Shown here: positions 16,915-25,740 of the stretch, piece by piece
Position numbering within the stretch: position 1 is the first letter of the stretch
Layout: each line of letters opens with the position of its first letter
The notes under the pieces: model-generated
The model's input: the letters and a program-made list of their open reading frames with translations, nothing else
Told to the model about the DNA's origin: nothing
Database searches by the model: none
Assembly (NCBI RefSeq): GCF_000832985.1
Contig: NZ_CP009920.1
Coordinates: 4,768,501 to 4,832,500, forward strand
DNA length: 64,000 nt
From: Priestia megaterium NBRC 15308 = ATCC 14581
GTDB lineage: Bacteria > Bacillota > Bacilli > Bacillales > Bacillaceae_H
Direction: 5' to 3'
Translations under genes and position numbers: made by a program

Positions 16915-17847
16915 TTAATTCTCAAACGTATCGAGCACGTAATCACCGCTTGGAATTCCCCACTTTGCCTTTTTATTTTGATCTGTTTTAGCAAGTAATG
17001 AAATGGAATTTTCTTTGAGCGTAATGACAATGGTTCCTTTATTTCCTTGTCCATCATTTTCATATTCAATGGCTGCTTGGTTATTTTCGAAGCGAATATT
17101 TTTTTGTTCAACGGTTGACACGCGGATTTTGCTAGGTGGCTGGTACGAATTTATTTTAATCGTTGCTTCCGAGTTTGATGTAGCAAGAAATTGAATGATA
17201 GGAGATCCGTTATCATTGCCAGTGGTCCATTTTCCATCGTAGTCGTGTAAATCTGTTGTTTGTGTAGTGGGAGTTTCAGTGCTTGCATTTGGTTTAGATG
17301 AAAAGTCAAATGGTTCTACACTCGATAACTTTAACGTATCGTTTTGATAAACGGCTGTATAAAGGCGGTCACAAATTTTAGTATAAGGATCTTTACCCGG
17401 CTGTTTTAATAAGCTTTCCTCGTGGGTTTGTATTTTGAACACATGGTTAGGTTCTTCATACCAATTGACAATATGAAACGTTTGCTTCTTCTGCTCGATG
17501 CCTTGGCGTGTGAAATTTTCAACAAGAAGGTTTTGCTCTTTATAAAAAGAACTGTCCGCTTTCAAAAAAGCTTTTAAATCATCAAAAGAGTTTTGATCCA
17601 CTGCTTTTCCAAACGCTGAAAAGTAATCAGTCATCCAGGCTGTAATAAATTTCCCGCTCATTGCTTCTTTATTTAAATCAATCGATTGAATGCTTTCTAC
17701 CTGTGTTTTTGGTTCGTTTAGTACTTTTTTTGCATCTTTTTCTACTATCATTGTATTTCCGTCTTTTAATGTTTCTTCTTGCTGACAGGCTGATAACAGA
17801 ATAGATGAAACAACCGTGATAATGATTGTATTACGTTTGTTCATCAT
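16915..17847 (-). CDS. Lipoprotein, possible TcaA/NTF2-like domain (310 aa)
   Basis: The signal peptide ends in the lipobox LSACQQ (Cys at about residue 20). The region from about 68 to 180 (FITAWMTDYFSAFGKAVDQNSF ... LYTAVYQNDTLKLSSVEPFDF) has the NTF2-like pattern also seen in the downstream lipoprotein. The last 100 residues form a separate beta-rich domain beginning at YDGKWTTGND. ATG 17847 is preceded by AGAAGGGG. The two lipoproteins share layout but little sequence, suggesting an old duplication or partnership in the cell envelope. The function is not known. Confidence 0.78.
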   Translation of the reverse strand: MMNKRNTIIITVVSSILLSACQQEETLKDGNTMIVEKDAKKVLNEPKTQVESIQSIDLNKEAMSGKFITAWMTDYFSAFGKAVDQNSFDDLKAFLKADSSFYKEQNLLVENFTRQGIEQKKQTFHIVNWYEEPNHVFKIQTHEESLLKQPGKDPYTKICDRLYTAVYQNDTLKLSSVEPFDFSSKPNASTETPTTQTTDLHDYDGKWTTGNDNGSPIIQFLATSNSEATIKINSYQPPSKIRVSTVEQKNIRFENNQAAIEYENDGQGNKGTIVITLKENSISLLAKTDQNKKAKWGIPSGDYVLDTFEN

Positions 17848-17950
17848 AATTGCCCCTTCTTTATCTAATATAAATGTATGTATATTCTTCCAACAAACAG
17901 ACCTAGTATATCATTCTACAAAAAAACGCTCAACCCTTTAATTTCACAAG

Positions 17951-17982
17951 AAAAACGGCTTGCCTTTACAGCGAGCCGTTTT
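17951..17982. terminator. Terminator of the ethanolamine operon
   Basis: Hairpin AAAACGGCT/AGCCGTTTT immediately after the permease stop on the minus strand. Confidence 0.8.
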
Positions 17983-17987
17983 CCCTC

Positions 17988-19337
17988 CTATTTAATGGAT
18001 GCTTCTTGATATGAATTGGCTGCTTCTTTTTTGAGCTGTCTAGAGCCATAAAAGACATAGTAAATAATTGAAAGAAGGAAAATTCCAAGAATCACATAAA
18101 TTAAAGGTAGAGAAACGCCAAACAGCATTAAATTTGTTGTAAGAACACTGTATTTTATGATGCTGTACAAGCACAGAATCCCTAATACTAAGGCAATGCT
18201 TGGCACGACTGGGTAGTTCACTTTAAAAGGACGGGATAGGTTAGGTTCTTTTTTGCGTAAAATAAAAAGAGAAACTAAACTGATGCAGTACATCATCATT
18301 GCTCCGAACACGGATAAGATAATAAGTGCATTGGCAAACGTTGCAGATCCTGCACAAATCACGCCGATTGCTCCCGGAATCAACAAACCGCCGACAGGAA
18401 CTCCTTTTTTATTCGTTTTAGCAAGAAATTTAGGGAAGTAACCATCTCGTGCAAGCGCATAGGTTTGTCTTGAAAATCCCATGATGATTCCATTTAAGCT
18501 AGCAATCAAGCCGAATAGCCCGATAATAGCAACAACGGTTGAAATGCCGTTTCCGTATACAGAAGACAGCGCCTGTGGAAGTGGATAATCAGCTAGCTTC
18601 CCGCTTCCTCCGCCAAGTCCTGCTGTTACAAATAGTGTAAACAACGTTGCGGTTGCTAGAGTAATAATCGCTCCAATAAATCCTTTAGGAATGTTTTTCT
18701 TAGGATTTTCCACTTCTTCCGCTGCCATTGCTCCGCCTTCTATTGCCAGATAAAACCAAACAGCGAATGGAATAGCTGCTAGTATCCCTGTTGGCCCGTT
18801 AATAAATGAATGATCATTAAAAATATTTGATGTTTGTACATGAGGCAAACCAGCTACATAAAAAATAGATAAACCAATTAGTGCAACAATGGTAGCTGTA
18901 AGCTCAATCACCGCTACTTCTTTTACCCCGATTAAATTTAATAAAACAAAGAAAATAAAGGCACCTACCGTTGCGTATACAGGGTTAACGGCTGGAATGA
19001 GAAAATGCAGGTATGCTCCTGTTGATACGGCAATAGCAGGAGGAGCAAAAATAAATTCAAGCAAGCAGGCAATTCCTGCGATATATCCCCCAAAAGGTCC
19101 AAGTGCTCTTCTTGCATAGGCTGAAGGTCCACCAGCTTGCGGGATAGATGTTGAAAGCTCTGCATAACTGAACATAAACGTTGTGTAAAACAAAGTTACA
19201 ATTAAGGTTGCAATTGCAAGCCCAATAATCCCGCCTTGTTCAAACCCGTAATTCCACCCAAAGTATTGTCCTGAAATAACCATGCCCACTGAAATAGCCC
19301 ATAAATGAATAGGTTTTAATTGTTTTTGTAACGCCAT
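17988..19337 (-). CDS. Ethanolamine permease (APC superfamily)
   Basis: A 449-residue amino acid/polyamine/organocation transporter with about 12 membrane segments. The first helix, ISVGMVISGQYFGWNYGFEQGG, matches ethanolamine permeases rather than typical amino acid permeases, as does FAVWFYLAIEGGAMAAEEVENP. The start has AGGAGGAGAAC upstream. It is the last gene of the operon eutA-eutB-eutC-permease, 21 bases after eutC, which supports ethanolamine as the substrate. It would deliver ethanolamine to the lyase encoded upstream. Confidence 0.92.
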   Translation of the reverse strand: MALQKQLKPIHLWAISVGMVISGQYFGWNYGFEQGGIIGLAIATLIVTLFYTTFMFSYAELSTSIPQAGGPSAYARRALGPFGGYIAGIACLLEFIFAPPAIAVSTGAYLHFLIPAVNPVYATVGAFIFFVLLNLIGVKEVAVIELTATIVALIGLSIFYVAGLPHVQTSNIFNDHSFINGPTGILAAIPFAVWFYLAIEGGAMAAEEVENPKKNIPKGFIGAIITLATATLFTLFVTAGLGGGSGKLADYPLPQALSSVYGNGISTVVAIIGLFGLIASLNGIIMGFSRQTYALARDGYFPKFLAKTNKKGVPVGGLLIPGAIGVICAGSATFANALIILSVFGAMMMYCISLVSLFILRKKEPNLSRPFKVNYPVVPSIALVLGILCLYSIIKYSVLTTNLMLFGVSLPLIYVILGIFLLSIIYYVFYGSRQLKKEAANSYQEASIK

Positions 19338-19358
19338 ACGTTCTCCTCCTTTTGATGT

Positions 19359-20072
19359 TTAGACAATAAGATGTACACCGCTTGTTTGCTGCTTAATCAT
19401 TTTGTCAATCATGGTACCGATATGTGCGGCTGCCTCAATAGGAGGCGTCCCTCTTTTATGAATATTAGAAATGACCATACGATCAGACTCTTTTTTGCCT
19501 TTACTGGGTTCATAGCACATGTAAGCACTCATTGATTCAGCACTGACCAGTCCAGGTCGCTCTCCAATCAATAGCACAAGTGCTTTTGGCTTTATGATCT
19601 CGCCAATTTCATCCATACACGCAACCCGTCCCCCTTTTACAAAAAATGAAGTCCCGATATGAAGTCCATATGATTGCAGGGAGTCAATTAAAGCTGGATA
19701 CACGTCGCTTATGTTTTCTTCGATTGCCTTGGCACTCAGTCCATCTGAGACTACTACTTGTACATCAGGCTGCCGCACGCAGTTTTTAAAAATTTCTTTC
19801 TTAGCGTTATCTGCTAATAACCTTCCTTGATCCGGCCGTTTTAAATAATGTTCTTTTGACTCCACGCGTGTATTCACAGAGAAAAGGTTAAACTCGGCTA
19901 AAATATCTTCTGCAACTACTCCATATACAGAGTCTACGGCTGCAGCATGATCCGTGCGAAAAGATAAAACGTCTTTTGTTAGCGGCCTTGTTCCTGTACG
20001 GCCGACACCTATGCGGGCAGGGGTAAATTGTTTAAGTGTTTCAAGCGGATCGCGATTTGACTTTGGTATCAT
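19359..20072 (-). CDS. eutC: Ethanolamine ammonia-lyase, small subunit
   Basis: With EutB forms the adenosylcobalamin-dependent lyase that turns ethanolamine into acetaldehyde and ammonia. The 237-residue form starts at ATG 20072 after AAGGAAGGTG; a GTG nine bases earlier lies within that ribosome binding site and is not used. Family marks are TPARIGVGRTGTRPLT near the N-terminus, FRTDHAAAVDSVYG, VVSDGLSA and LLIGERPGLVSAESMSAY, which contribute to the cobalamin site. It starts just after eutB (15 bases between stop and start) and is coupled to it. Confidence 0.96.
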   Translation of the reverse strand: MIPKSNRDPLETLKQFTPARIGVGRTGTRPLTKDVLSFRTDHAAAVDSVYGVVAEDILAEFNLFSVNTRVESKEHYLKRPDQGRLLADNAKKEIFKNCVRQPDVQVVVSDGLSAKAIEENISDVYPALIDSLQSYGLHIGTSFFVKGGRVACMDEIGEIIKPKALVLLIGERPGLVSAESMSAYMCYEPSKGKKESDRMVISNIHKRGTPPIEAAAHIGTMIDKMIKQQTSGVHLIV

Positions 20073-20086
20073 AGTAAGCACCTTCC

Positions 20087-21457
20087 TTAAATCAAATTCA
20101 TAAAAATAGTTGGGTCTCCGGCTCTAGATGTAAAGCGCCCGTTGTCCATAATACGCTGATCTTCAAGCCACTTTTGAAATAACGGCGTTGGGGTACGCCC
20201 TAACACATTACGTACCGTTGCAATGTCATGATAACTAAGAGACTGGTAGTTTAGCATGCAGTCATCAGCCATGGGCACTCCTATGACAAAGTTCACTCCA
20301 GCTGTTCCCAGAAGCATACTTAAATTATCCATATCATTTTGATCAGCATCCATGTGGTTGGTGTAACACACGTCTACTCCCATAGGCAGGCCGTGCATTT
20401 TACCCATGAAATGATCTTCTAACCCAGCTCGTAGAACTTGTTTGCTGTTATATAAATATTCAGGTCCAATAAATCCAACAACCGTATTAACTAAGAAAGG
20501 TTTATAGTGACGGGCTAAGCCGTAGCATCTAGCTTCAAGCGTTACTTGATCAATATTATTGTGAGCTTCCGCTGACAGTTCAGAACCTTGTCCTGTTTCA
20601 AAATACCAGCGGTTTGGACCGTTTGCCGTTCCTTTTTCATGAATTAGCGCTGTCGCTTCATCAAGCATAGACAGTGAAATTCCAAATGAATCATTACCGG
20701 CTTCTGTTCCTGCTAAACTTTGAAAAATCAAGTCGGCGGATGCTCCTTTTTCAATTGCTCTCATCTGACTCGTCACATGTGATAACACACAGTTTTGAGT
20801 AGGGATTGCCCATTCATTGATTATATTTTTTGTTTCATTTAAAAGTGCGTAAATATTATCTGTTGTATCAATAACAGGGTTAATTCCGATAACCGCATCT
20901 CCAATTCCATAGCTTAACGCTTCGTATAAAGATGCTCTCATTCCCTTTAAGTTATCTGAAGGATGATTAGGCTGAGCTCTAGAAGCCAATACTCCTTTTT
21001 GGCCGATAGTCGTTTGACAAGTAGTTTGCACTTCTATCTTGGCAGCTCCTTGAATTAAATCTAAATTGGACATAATTTTAGTAGCTGCCGCAATCATTTC
21101 GCTGCTTAATCCTTTGCTAAGTCCAAGAAGGTCTTCTCCGCTATGCTGATCGGATAAAATGTATTCTCTTAAATCCCCTACTGTCCATTTTTTGATCATA
21201 TCGTAAACAGATGAATCAATCTGACTTTCAATTAATGCCGAGACGTTGTCTTCATCTGCGCTGAGCAGCGGGTAGTTTCTGATATCAGCAAGTGTGATAT
21301 CAGCTAGGACTTGCTTTGCTGCCATTCGTTCTTTCATTGACTCAGCGCTAACTCCTGCTAACTGATCTCCAGAACGCTCTTCGTTTGCTTTGGCCATGAT
21401 TTCTTTTAAGCTATAAAATGAAAATGTTTCTCCTAATAATCGTGTAGTTTTAAACAT
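20087..21457 (-). CDS. eutB: Ethanolamine ammonia-lyase, large subunit
   Basis: Catalytic subunit of the B12-dependent lyase; a TIM-barrel protein of 456 residues, close to the family's usual 453. It has the conserved segments LGLSKGLSSEMIAAATKIMSN, ASRAQPNHPSDNLKGMRAS, IGDAVIGINPVIDTTDN, FETGQGSELSAEAHNN and DVCYTNHMDADQNDMDNL, which carry substrate- and radical-handling residues. ATG follows AAGGAGG. It lies between eutA and eutC in one operon. No shell-protein genes of a microcompartment occur in the window, so the reaction is presumably free in the cytoplasm. Confidence 0.97.
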   Translation of the reverse strand: MFKTTRLLGETFSFYSLKEIMAKANEERSGDQLAGVSAESMKERMAAKQVLADITLADIRNYPLLSADEDNVSALIESQIDSSVYDMIKKWTVGDLREYILSDQHSGEDLLGLSKGLSSEMIAAATKIMSNLDLIQGAAKIEVQTTCQTTIGQKGVLASRAQPNHPSDNLKGMRASLYEALSYGIGDAVIGINPVIDTTDNIYALLNETKNIINEWAIPTQNCVLSHVTSQMRAIEKGASADLIFQSLAGTEAGNDSFGISLSMLDEATALIHEKGTANGPNRWYFETGQGSELSAEAHNNIDQVTLEARCYGLARHYKPFLVNTVVGFIGPEYLYNSKQVLRAGLEDHFMGKMHGLPMGVDVCYTNHMDADQNDMDNLSMLLGTAGVNFVIGVPMADDCMLNYQSLSYHDIATVRNVLGRTPTPLFQKWLEDQRIMDNGRFTSRAGDPTIFMNLI

Positions 21458-21483
21458 CGTTTCCTCCTTGTATATTTAGTAGA

Positions 21484-22902
21484 TTACGATGAAAAAGCGA
21501 GCGTTTTAACGGAAACGGAGATCGCTTCTCCAGCTACTGGTAACCCTAGATCGATGTAATCTCCGTGCGTAAAATCAATTTGATCTAAACAAATAATTTC
21601 TAACTCTTTCCTCTGTTTAGCTAGTGCTTGTCCTAAAGCTTTTGCAATATCTTGTTCGCATAGAACAACGAGGCACTTAGCTCCCTTAAAACAAGCAATA
21701 AATTCAGCGCTTATTATTTTTGCTAATTCTTGAAGCATCTTATAGCTGCAGTAAGGAAAATGAGATAAAGCAATAGCAACGGGAGGATCTTCTGCACTGA
21801 AAATAGTTGAAGCCTGCATACATGACGCTCGAGCTCTTTCTTGAAACAGCTGCTGATTCCACGTCTCCTCTTGCTGAACGGGTATCTCTATAATCGGAAT
21901 ATTTTTCAGCGGCAGCCGCTTCGACCCAATATATACGGTTGATCCGCTAACCTCTGTATTTTGCATACCAGCACCAATTACAGTAGCGCGCGTTGTCTCA
22001 GCGGCTTGAGATACTTGGATGGATTGAAAATGATATGCTAGAAGCGGACCAACGTCTCCATGTATGGCCACTTCTTCCACTGTTTTTGGCTTTTGCTTCT
22101 CCATCATTGCTCCTACTCCTCCTGAAACCATGATCGTTTCGGGGTGTATAGAAGATCTTGTATGAGGAGAAACGAGAAGCGTGGAATTTTGATTCAGCGC
22201 TTTTACATAATTCACGGTTTCTTCAGCTAGTAATTGACAGATAGACGAGAGCTTTTCAAATGTTGCTTTTTCACCTTCTCGCAGTATTAAAGAATTATTT
22301 TTTAAAAATTCAGTTAAATAAGATGAGATGTAGGTTACAAAACCGTCTGAATTCAGCCGAATTAATCTTCCTCCTACATGCAGTGTAAACGTTTCTATCA
22401 CTTTTCCATTTTGACATAAAGCGATGTTAGCAGTGCCTCCTCCTACATCAATATTGGCAATTACTGCATTTGTTTCAGCGGAACGTTGGATTGCTCCTGA
22501 TCCTTTTGCTGCTAACATTCCTTCCAAGTCAGCGCCGGCTGTTGCAACAACAAAATCCCCAGCATGTTCGGCTAGATAGTGAAGGATACTTTCTGCATTT
22601 TGCTTTCTAGCCGTTTCTCCTGTAATGATCACAGCACCTGCCTCCACTTGATCTAAGGAGATTCCTGCATTCTTATACTCTTGTTCTAGTAGTACCGTTA
22701 ATCTTTGAACATCGATTTCAACCTCGTTTAGCATAGGGGTGGTATAGATAGAACTTGCATACGTTACGCGACGATCAATAATTTGACAGCCTGGCAGCGT
22801 AAACTGATTTTGTTGATTTGCTATTAACAGCTTGCTTACAATCAGCTTTGTTGTGCTTGTTCCGATATCTAAACCTATGCTCGTTATCCATTTCTGTAGC
22901 AT
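21484..22902 (-). CDS. eutA: Ethanolamine ammonia-lyase reactivating factor
   Basis: An ASKHA-type chaperone that exchanges damaged cobalamin from EutBC in an ATP-dependent way. The 472-residue protein shows the N-terminal phosphate-binding loop IGLDIGTSTTKLIVSKL and the second phosphate motif IANIDVGGGTANIALCQNG. ETIMVSGGVGAMM resembles the adenosine motif. It is the first gene of the eut operon; the ATG at 22902 has AAGGGA nine bases upstream. No EutVW two-component regulator or ANTAR RNA element is seen nearby, so how the operon is induced is unclear. Confidence 0.94.
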   Translation of the reverse strand: MLQKWITSIGLDIGTSTTKLIVSKLLIANQQNQFTLPGCQIIDRRVTYASSIYTTPMLNEVEIDVQRLTVLLEQEYKNAGISLDQVEAGAVIITGETARKQNAESILHYLAEHAGDFVVATAGADLEGMLAAKGSGAIQRSAETNAVIANIDVGGGTANIALCQNGKVIETFTLHVGGRLIRLNSDGFVTYISSYLTEFLKNNSLILREGEKATFEKLSSICQLLAEETVNYVKALNQNSTLLVSPHTRSSIHPETIMVSGGVGAMMEKQKPKTVEEVAIHGDVGPLLAYHFQSIQVSQAAETTRATVIGAGMQNTEVSGSTVYIGSKRLPLKNIPIIEIPVQQEETWNQQLFQERARASCMQASTIFSAEDPPVAIALSHFPYCSYKMLQELAKIISAEFIACFKGAKCLVVLCEQDIAKALGQALAKQRKELEIICLDQIDFTHGDYIDLGLPVAGEAISVSVKTLAFSS

Positions 22903-23021
22903 GCTATCAATCCCTTATCTCGTTTGAATATGGTGATTATCATAAAACAGTTTTTTGAATATTTCACTAACTATGTTATCAAACCTGACACACTTTTGTG
23001 TAAACAAAGGTGACAAATGAC

Positions 23022-23055
23022 AAAAAAGACTAAATCTTGGTAGATTTAGTCTTTT
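23022..23055. terminator. Terminator of thiT
   Basis: Perfect hairpin AAAAGACTAAATCT/AGATTTAGTCTTTT just past the thiT stop. Confidence 0.88.
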
Positions 23056-23058
23056 TGC

Positions 23059-23637
23059 TTATGATGAGTGTGATTTAGTTACAATCATTCTTGATGCGGA
23101 TGGAATTAACAGTGAAAGGATAACTAGACATGATAGCAACGACCCAATCATCGAAATCCCGTTCATCGAGAAAGAATACCATAGGACAGGCATTCCTTTT
23201 GGTGCAGCAAATCCCCAAAATATTAAGCCTGCAATGAAATGGCAAAAATAACGAGCGAAACTTCCTATAATTAAAGATAAAATAATAAAAAAGAAAGCTT
23301 TTGATCTTTGATTATTAGCTAAGTATCCTTTAATAGAACTAGAGAAAATCCCGCCAAATCCAATAAAGGTAACAGCGATAACATACTCTATAAAAGCTTG
23401 CAATGGGGTTAAAATATATGCATTTCCTAAAGCTAATTGCAATATTCCCCATAAAAATCCGGATAAAGCTCCTCCTTTGACTCCCCATCGAAAGCACATA
23501 ATAAAAATAGGAACCATAGAGAACGAAATGCTTACGCCTATTGCAATTTTTATAGAAGGTAAAAGATCAATTAAAAAAGCCAATGCTGCAAAAATAGCTA
23601 TTTCAATTTTAGCCTGTAAAGGTAATGCTTTATTCAC
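23059..23637 (-). CDS. thiT: Thiamine ECF transporter substrate-binding subunit
   Basis: The S component that binds thiamine and joins the shared ECF energising module in the membrane. The preferred start is GTG 23637, eight bases after AGGAG, giving 192 residues with about six membrane segments; upstream in-frame ATGs lie inside a predicted RNA hairpin. The family marks are in FARYFCHFIAGLIFWGFAAP, PVLWYSFSMNG and the aromatic residues that hold thiamine, plus FRWGVKGGALSGFLWGILQL. A TPP riboswitch directly upstream confirms the thiamine link. No ATPase or T component is encoded nearby, as expected for group II ECF transporters. Confidence 0.94.
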   Translation of the reverse strand: MNKALPLQAKIEIAIFAALAFLIDLLPSIKIAIGVSISFSMVPIFIMCFRWGVKGGALSGFLWGILQLALGNAYILTPLQAFIEYVIAVTFIGFGGIFSSSIKGYLANNQRSKAFFFIILSLIIGSFARYFCHFIAGLIFWGFAAPKGMPVLWYSFSMNGISMIGSLLSCLVILSLLIPSASRMIVTKSHSS

Positions 23638-23644
23638 GTTTCTC

Positions 23645-23689
23645 ACTCCTGTTTTTGAATCATTCATATCAAACGGTTTACACAGGAGT
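23645..23689 (-). promoter_or_regulatory. Predicted Shine-Dalgarno sequestering hairpin of thiT
   Basis: On the minus strand ACTCCTGT (23689-23682) pairs perfectly with ACAGGAGT (23652-23645), which contains the thiT ribosome binding site. It lies between the TPP aptamer and the GTG start, so it could be the expression platform of the riboswitch, acting on translation. Confidence 0.6.
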
Positions 23690-23708
23690 AAGCAAATATA
23701 TGCTACTA

Positions 23709-23800
23709 TTCCCACATTCCTGCGCTAGCGTTAACTAACAGGTTCGAAGGGTCTGAACAATTTGTTCACTCTCAGCACGGCGGCTCCCCCTGTGGTACGT
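23709..23800 (-). ncRNA. TPP (thi-box) riboswitch
   Basis: The minus strand holds the full aptamer: closing stem CCACA/TGTGG, then GGGGGAGCC, GCTGAGAG, GACCCTTCGAACCTG and the final GTTAACGCTAGCGCAGGAA, all conserved thi-box elements. It precedes thiT by about 70 bases. No terminator lies between it and thiT; an anti-Shine-Dalgarno hairpin does. Confidence 0.95.
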
Positions 23801-23959
23801 TCGGATATTTATGTAGTATTATGACAACATTCATTATACCATATGTAACAAAATAGATTCGAGAGATTTCAAAGATGTTTCTATTTTCTGAATCTATTTT
23901 TTATAATGACAATCGTTTTAGTATTTGGTATACTTCTTTTATGTCAATTGAATATAAAA

Positions 23960-24165
23960 AACCCTCATCCTAATCGATGAGGTAGAGGTCGCAGTTTTTA
24001 ATAGTAAAGTAACGGAAATGCAGAGAACATTGAGGATGTTGCTTGAAAGGAAAAATTGCCGAAGTTTAGATCACTTCTCGGTTGATTTAAGCTGGGGCTG
24101 TCTCCGAACAGGAACAGAACTGTCACATCATGCGAGTGATGTGAAGAGCTATCTTCACGGAAGGT
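23960..24165 (+). ncRNA. Lysine riboswitch (L box)
   Basis: Conserved L-box pieces appear in order: GAGGTAGAGGTCGCAG, TTAATAGTAA, GAAAGGAAAAATTGCCGAAG, GCTGGGGCTGTCTCCG, GGAACAGAACTGTCACAT and AGAGCTATCTTCACGG, the last pairing with the start to form P1. It precedes lysP. A hairpin CCTCATC/GATGAGG at 23962-23980 overlaps the 5' side of P1 and could compete with it. Confidence 0.93.
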
Positions 24166-24186
24166 TGACGCGGTTTTCAGATTTAA

Positions 24187-24217
24187 AAGCGCGCACATAT
24201 ACTGCGGGCTTTTTTTA
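24187..24217 (+). terminator. Riboswitch-controlled terminator upstream of lysP
   Basis: Hairpin AGCGCGCA/TGCGGGCT with one mismatch followed by seven T residues, placed between the lysine aptamer and lysP. Lysine binding should favour termination. Confidence 0.8.
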
Positions 24218-24261
24218 TGTTATCCCGTCTCTTTCCGTACATTCGAAAGGAGTATTTATCT

Positions 24262-25701
24262 ATGCAAGAGCAACAAGAATTAAAACGTGGGTTGAAATCT
24301 CGCCACTTAACGATGATTTCATTAGGAGGAGCCATCGGAACCGGCTTATTCCTAGCAAGTGGTGGAGCAATTCACACAGCAGGACCTGGGGGAGCGCTTT
24401 TAGCTTACGCTATCATTGGCGTCATGGTTTACTTTTTGATGACCAGCCTAGCGGAGCTCGCAGCTTATATGCCTGAAGCTGGTTCGTTTAGTACGTATGC
24501 ATCTCGTTTTGTAGATCCATCCTTTGGTTTCGCTCTCGGATGGAACTATTGGTACAACTGGGCTATTACAATTGCAGCTGAATTATCCGCTGGAGCCCTT
24601 ATTATGAAATTTTGGTTCCCAAACTCTTCTTCTATTTTATGGAGTGCCCTGTTTTTATTAATTATGTTTGGGCTTAACTACCTTTCTGTAAAAGGATTTG
24701 GTGAATCTGAATTTTGGTTTTCGTTAATTAAAGTAGTAACGGTTATCATCTTTTTAGTTATTGGCATTATGATGATTTTTGGTATCTTTAACAATGAAGC
24801 ACCAGGGTTTAAAAACTTCACGCTTGATGATGGACCCATTCACGGTGGATTCTTTACTGTCTTAGGTATTTTTATGGCTGCTGGTTTTTCATTTCAAGGA
24901 ACAGAGTTGCTTGGAGTCGCAGCTGGAGAAAGTGAAGATCCGGAAAAAACGGTTCCTCGCGCAGTTAAACAAGTCTTCTGGCGCATCTTGTTATTTTATA
25001 TTTTAGCTATTTTTGTTATTGGGATGCTTATTCCATACACAGCCGATTCATTAGCAAGTGATGATGTGCGAGTAAGTCCATTTACTTTAATATTCGAACG
25101 AGCAGGTCTGGCGTTTGCAGCATCAGCTATCAATGCCGTTATTTTAACAGCCGTTTTATCTGCTGGTAACTCAGGTATGTATGCTTCTACGCGTATGCTG
25201 TGGAACTTAGCGAAAGATGGAAAAGCACCAAGGTTCTTAGCAAAAGTAAATAAACGAGGCGTTCCGGTGAATGCTTTAATTGCAACGGCACTTGTCGGTA
25301 CACTTGCATTTGGTGCTTCATTTTTTGGAGACGGTGCGGTATACACGTGGTTACTTAACGCTTCTGGTATGTCTGGTTTTATTGCTTGGTTAGGAATTGC
25401 CATCAGCCACTATCGTTTTAGAAGAGCATTTGTTGCCCAAGGTCATGATTTGAGTGAACTTCCATATCATGCAAAACTTTTCCCTTTTGGTCCTATCTTT
25501 GCCTTTATTTTATGTGCTGTTGTTATTTTAGGTCAAAACTATTCGGCGTTTATGGGTGATTCGATTGACTGGTACGGTGTACTTGTTTCTTATATCGGAC
25601 TTCCTTTATTCTTAATTGTTTGGTTAGGATACAAATGGACGAAAAAGTCAAAACTTATTCCGTTAAAAGAATGCCAAGTAACAGTGAAAAAATACGAATA
25701 A
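24262..25701 (+). CDS. lysP: Lysine-specific permease
   Basis: A 479-residue amino acid transporter of the APC superfamily with 12 membrane segments, importing lysine. ATG 24262 follows GAAAGGAG; the longer frame runs into the terminator region. The family marks are LKSRHLTMISLGGAIGTGLF, AGPGGALLAY, ALGWNYWYNWAI, FQGTELLGVAAGESEDPEKT and LSAGNSGMYASTRMLW. The lysine riboswitch and terminator upstream make the substrate assignment strong and mean that expression should fall when lysine is plentiful. It is monocistronic with its own terminator. Confidence 0.95.
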   Translation: MQEQQELKRGLKSRHLTMISLGGAIGTGLFLASGGAIHTAGPGGALLAYAIIGVMVYFLMTSLAELAAYMPEAGSFSTYASRFVDPSFGFALGWNYWYNWAITIAAELSAGALIMKFWFPNSSSILWSALFLLIMFGLNYLSVKGFGESEFWFSLIKVVTVIIFLVIGIMMIFGIFNNEAPGFKNFTLDDGPIHGGFFTVLGIFMAAGFSFQGTELLGVAAGESEDPEKTVPRAVKQVFWRILLFYILAIFVIGMLIPYTADSLASDDVRVSPFTLIFERAGLAFAASAINAVILTAVLSAGNSGMYASTRMLWNLAKDGKAPRFLAKVNKRGVPVNALIATALVGTLAFGASFFGDGAVYTWLLNASGMSGFIAWLGIAISHYRFRRAFVAQGHDLSELPYHAKLFPFGPIFAFILCAVVILGQNYSAFMGDSIDWYGVLVSYIGLPLFLIVWLGYKWTKKSKLIPLKECQVTVKKYE

Positions 25702-25740
25702 AAAAAGCTCTCTATTCTTTTGAATAGAGAGCTTTTTTTA
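25700..25740. terminator. Bidirectional terminator after lysP
   Basis: Perfect hairpin AAGCTCTCTATTC/GAATAGAGAGCTT with long A- and T-runs. Confidence 0.9.

Noticed and set aside
16860-17111. 83-codon minus-strand frame
   Set aside because: Another frame of the lipoprotein gene at 16915-17847.
22903-23021. Sigma-54 promoter for the eut operon
   Set aside because: No GG-N10-GC type element is present.
23998-24198. 66-codon minus-strand frame
   Set aside because: Antisense to the conserved lysine riboswitch; the RNA element explains the sequence.
24018-24476. 152-codon plus-strand frame over the lysine riboswitch
   Set aside because: It lies in the riboswitch and in another frame of lysP, which has the real start and codon pattern.
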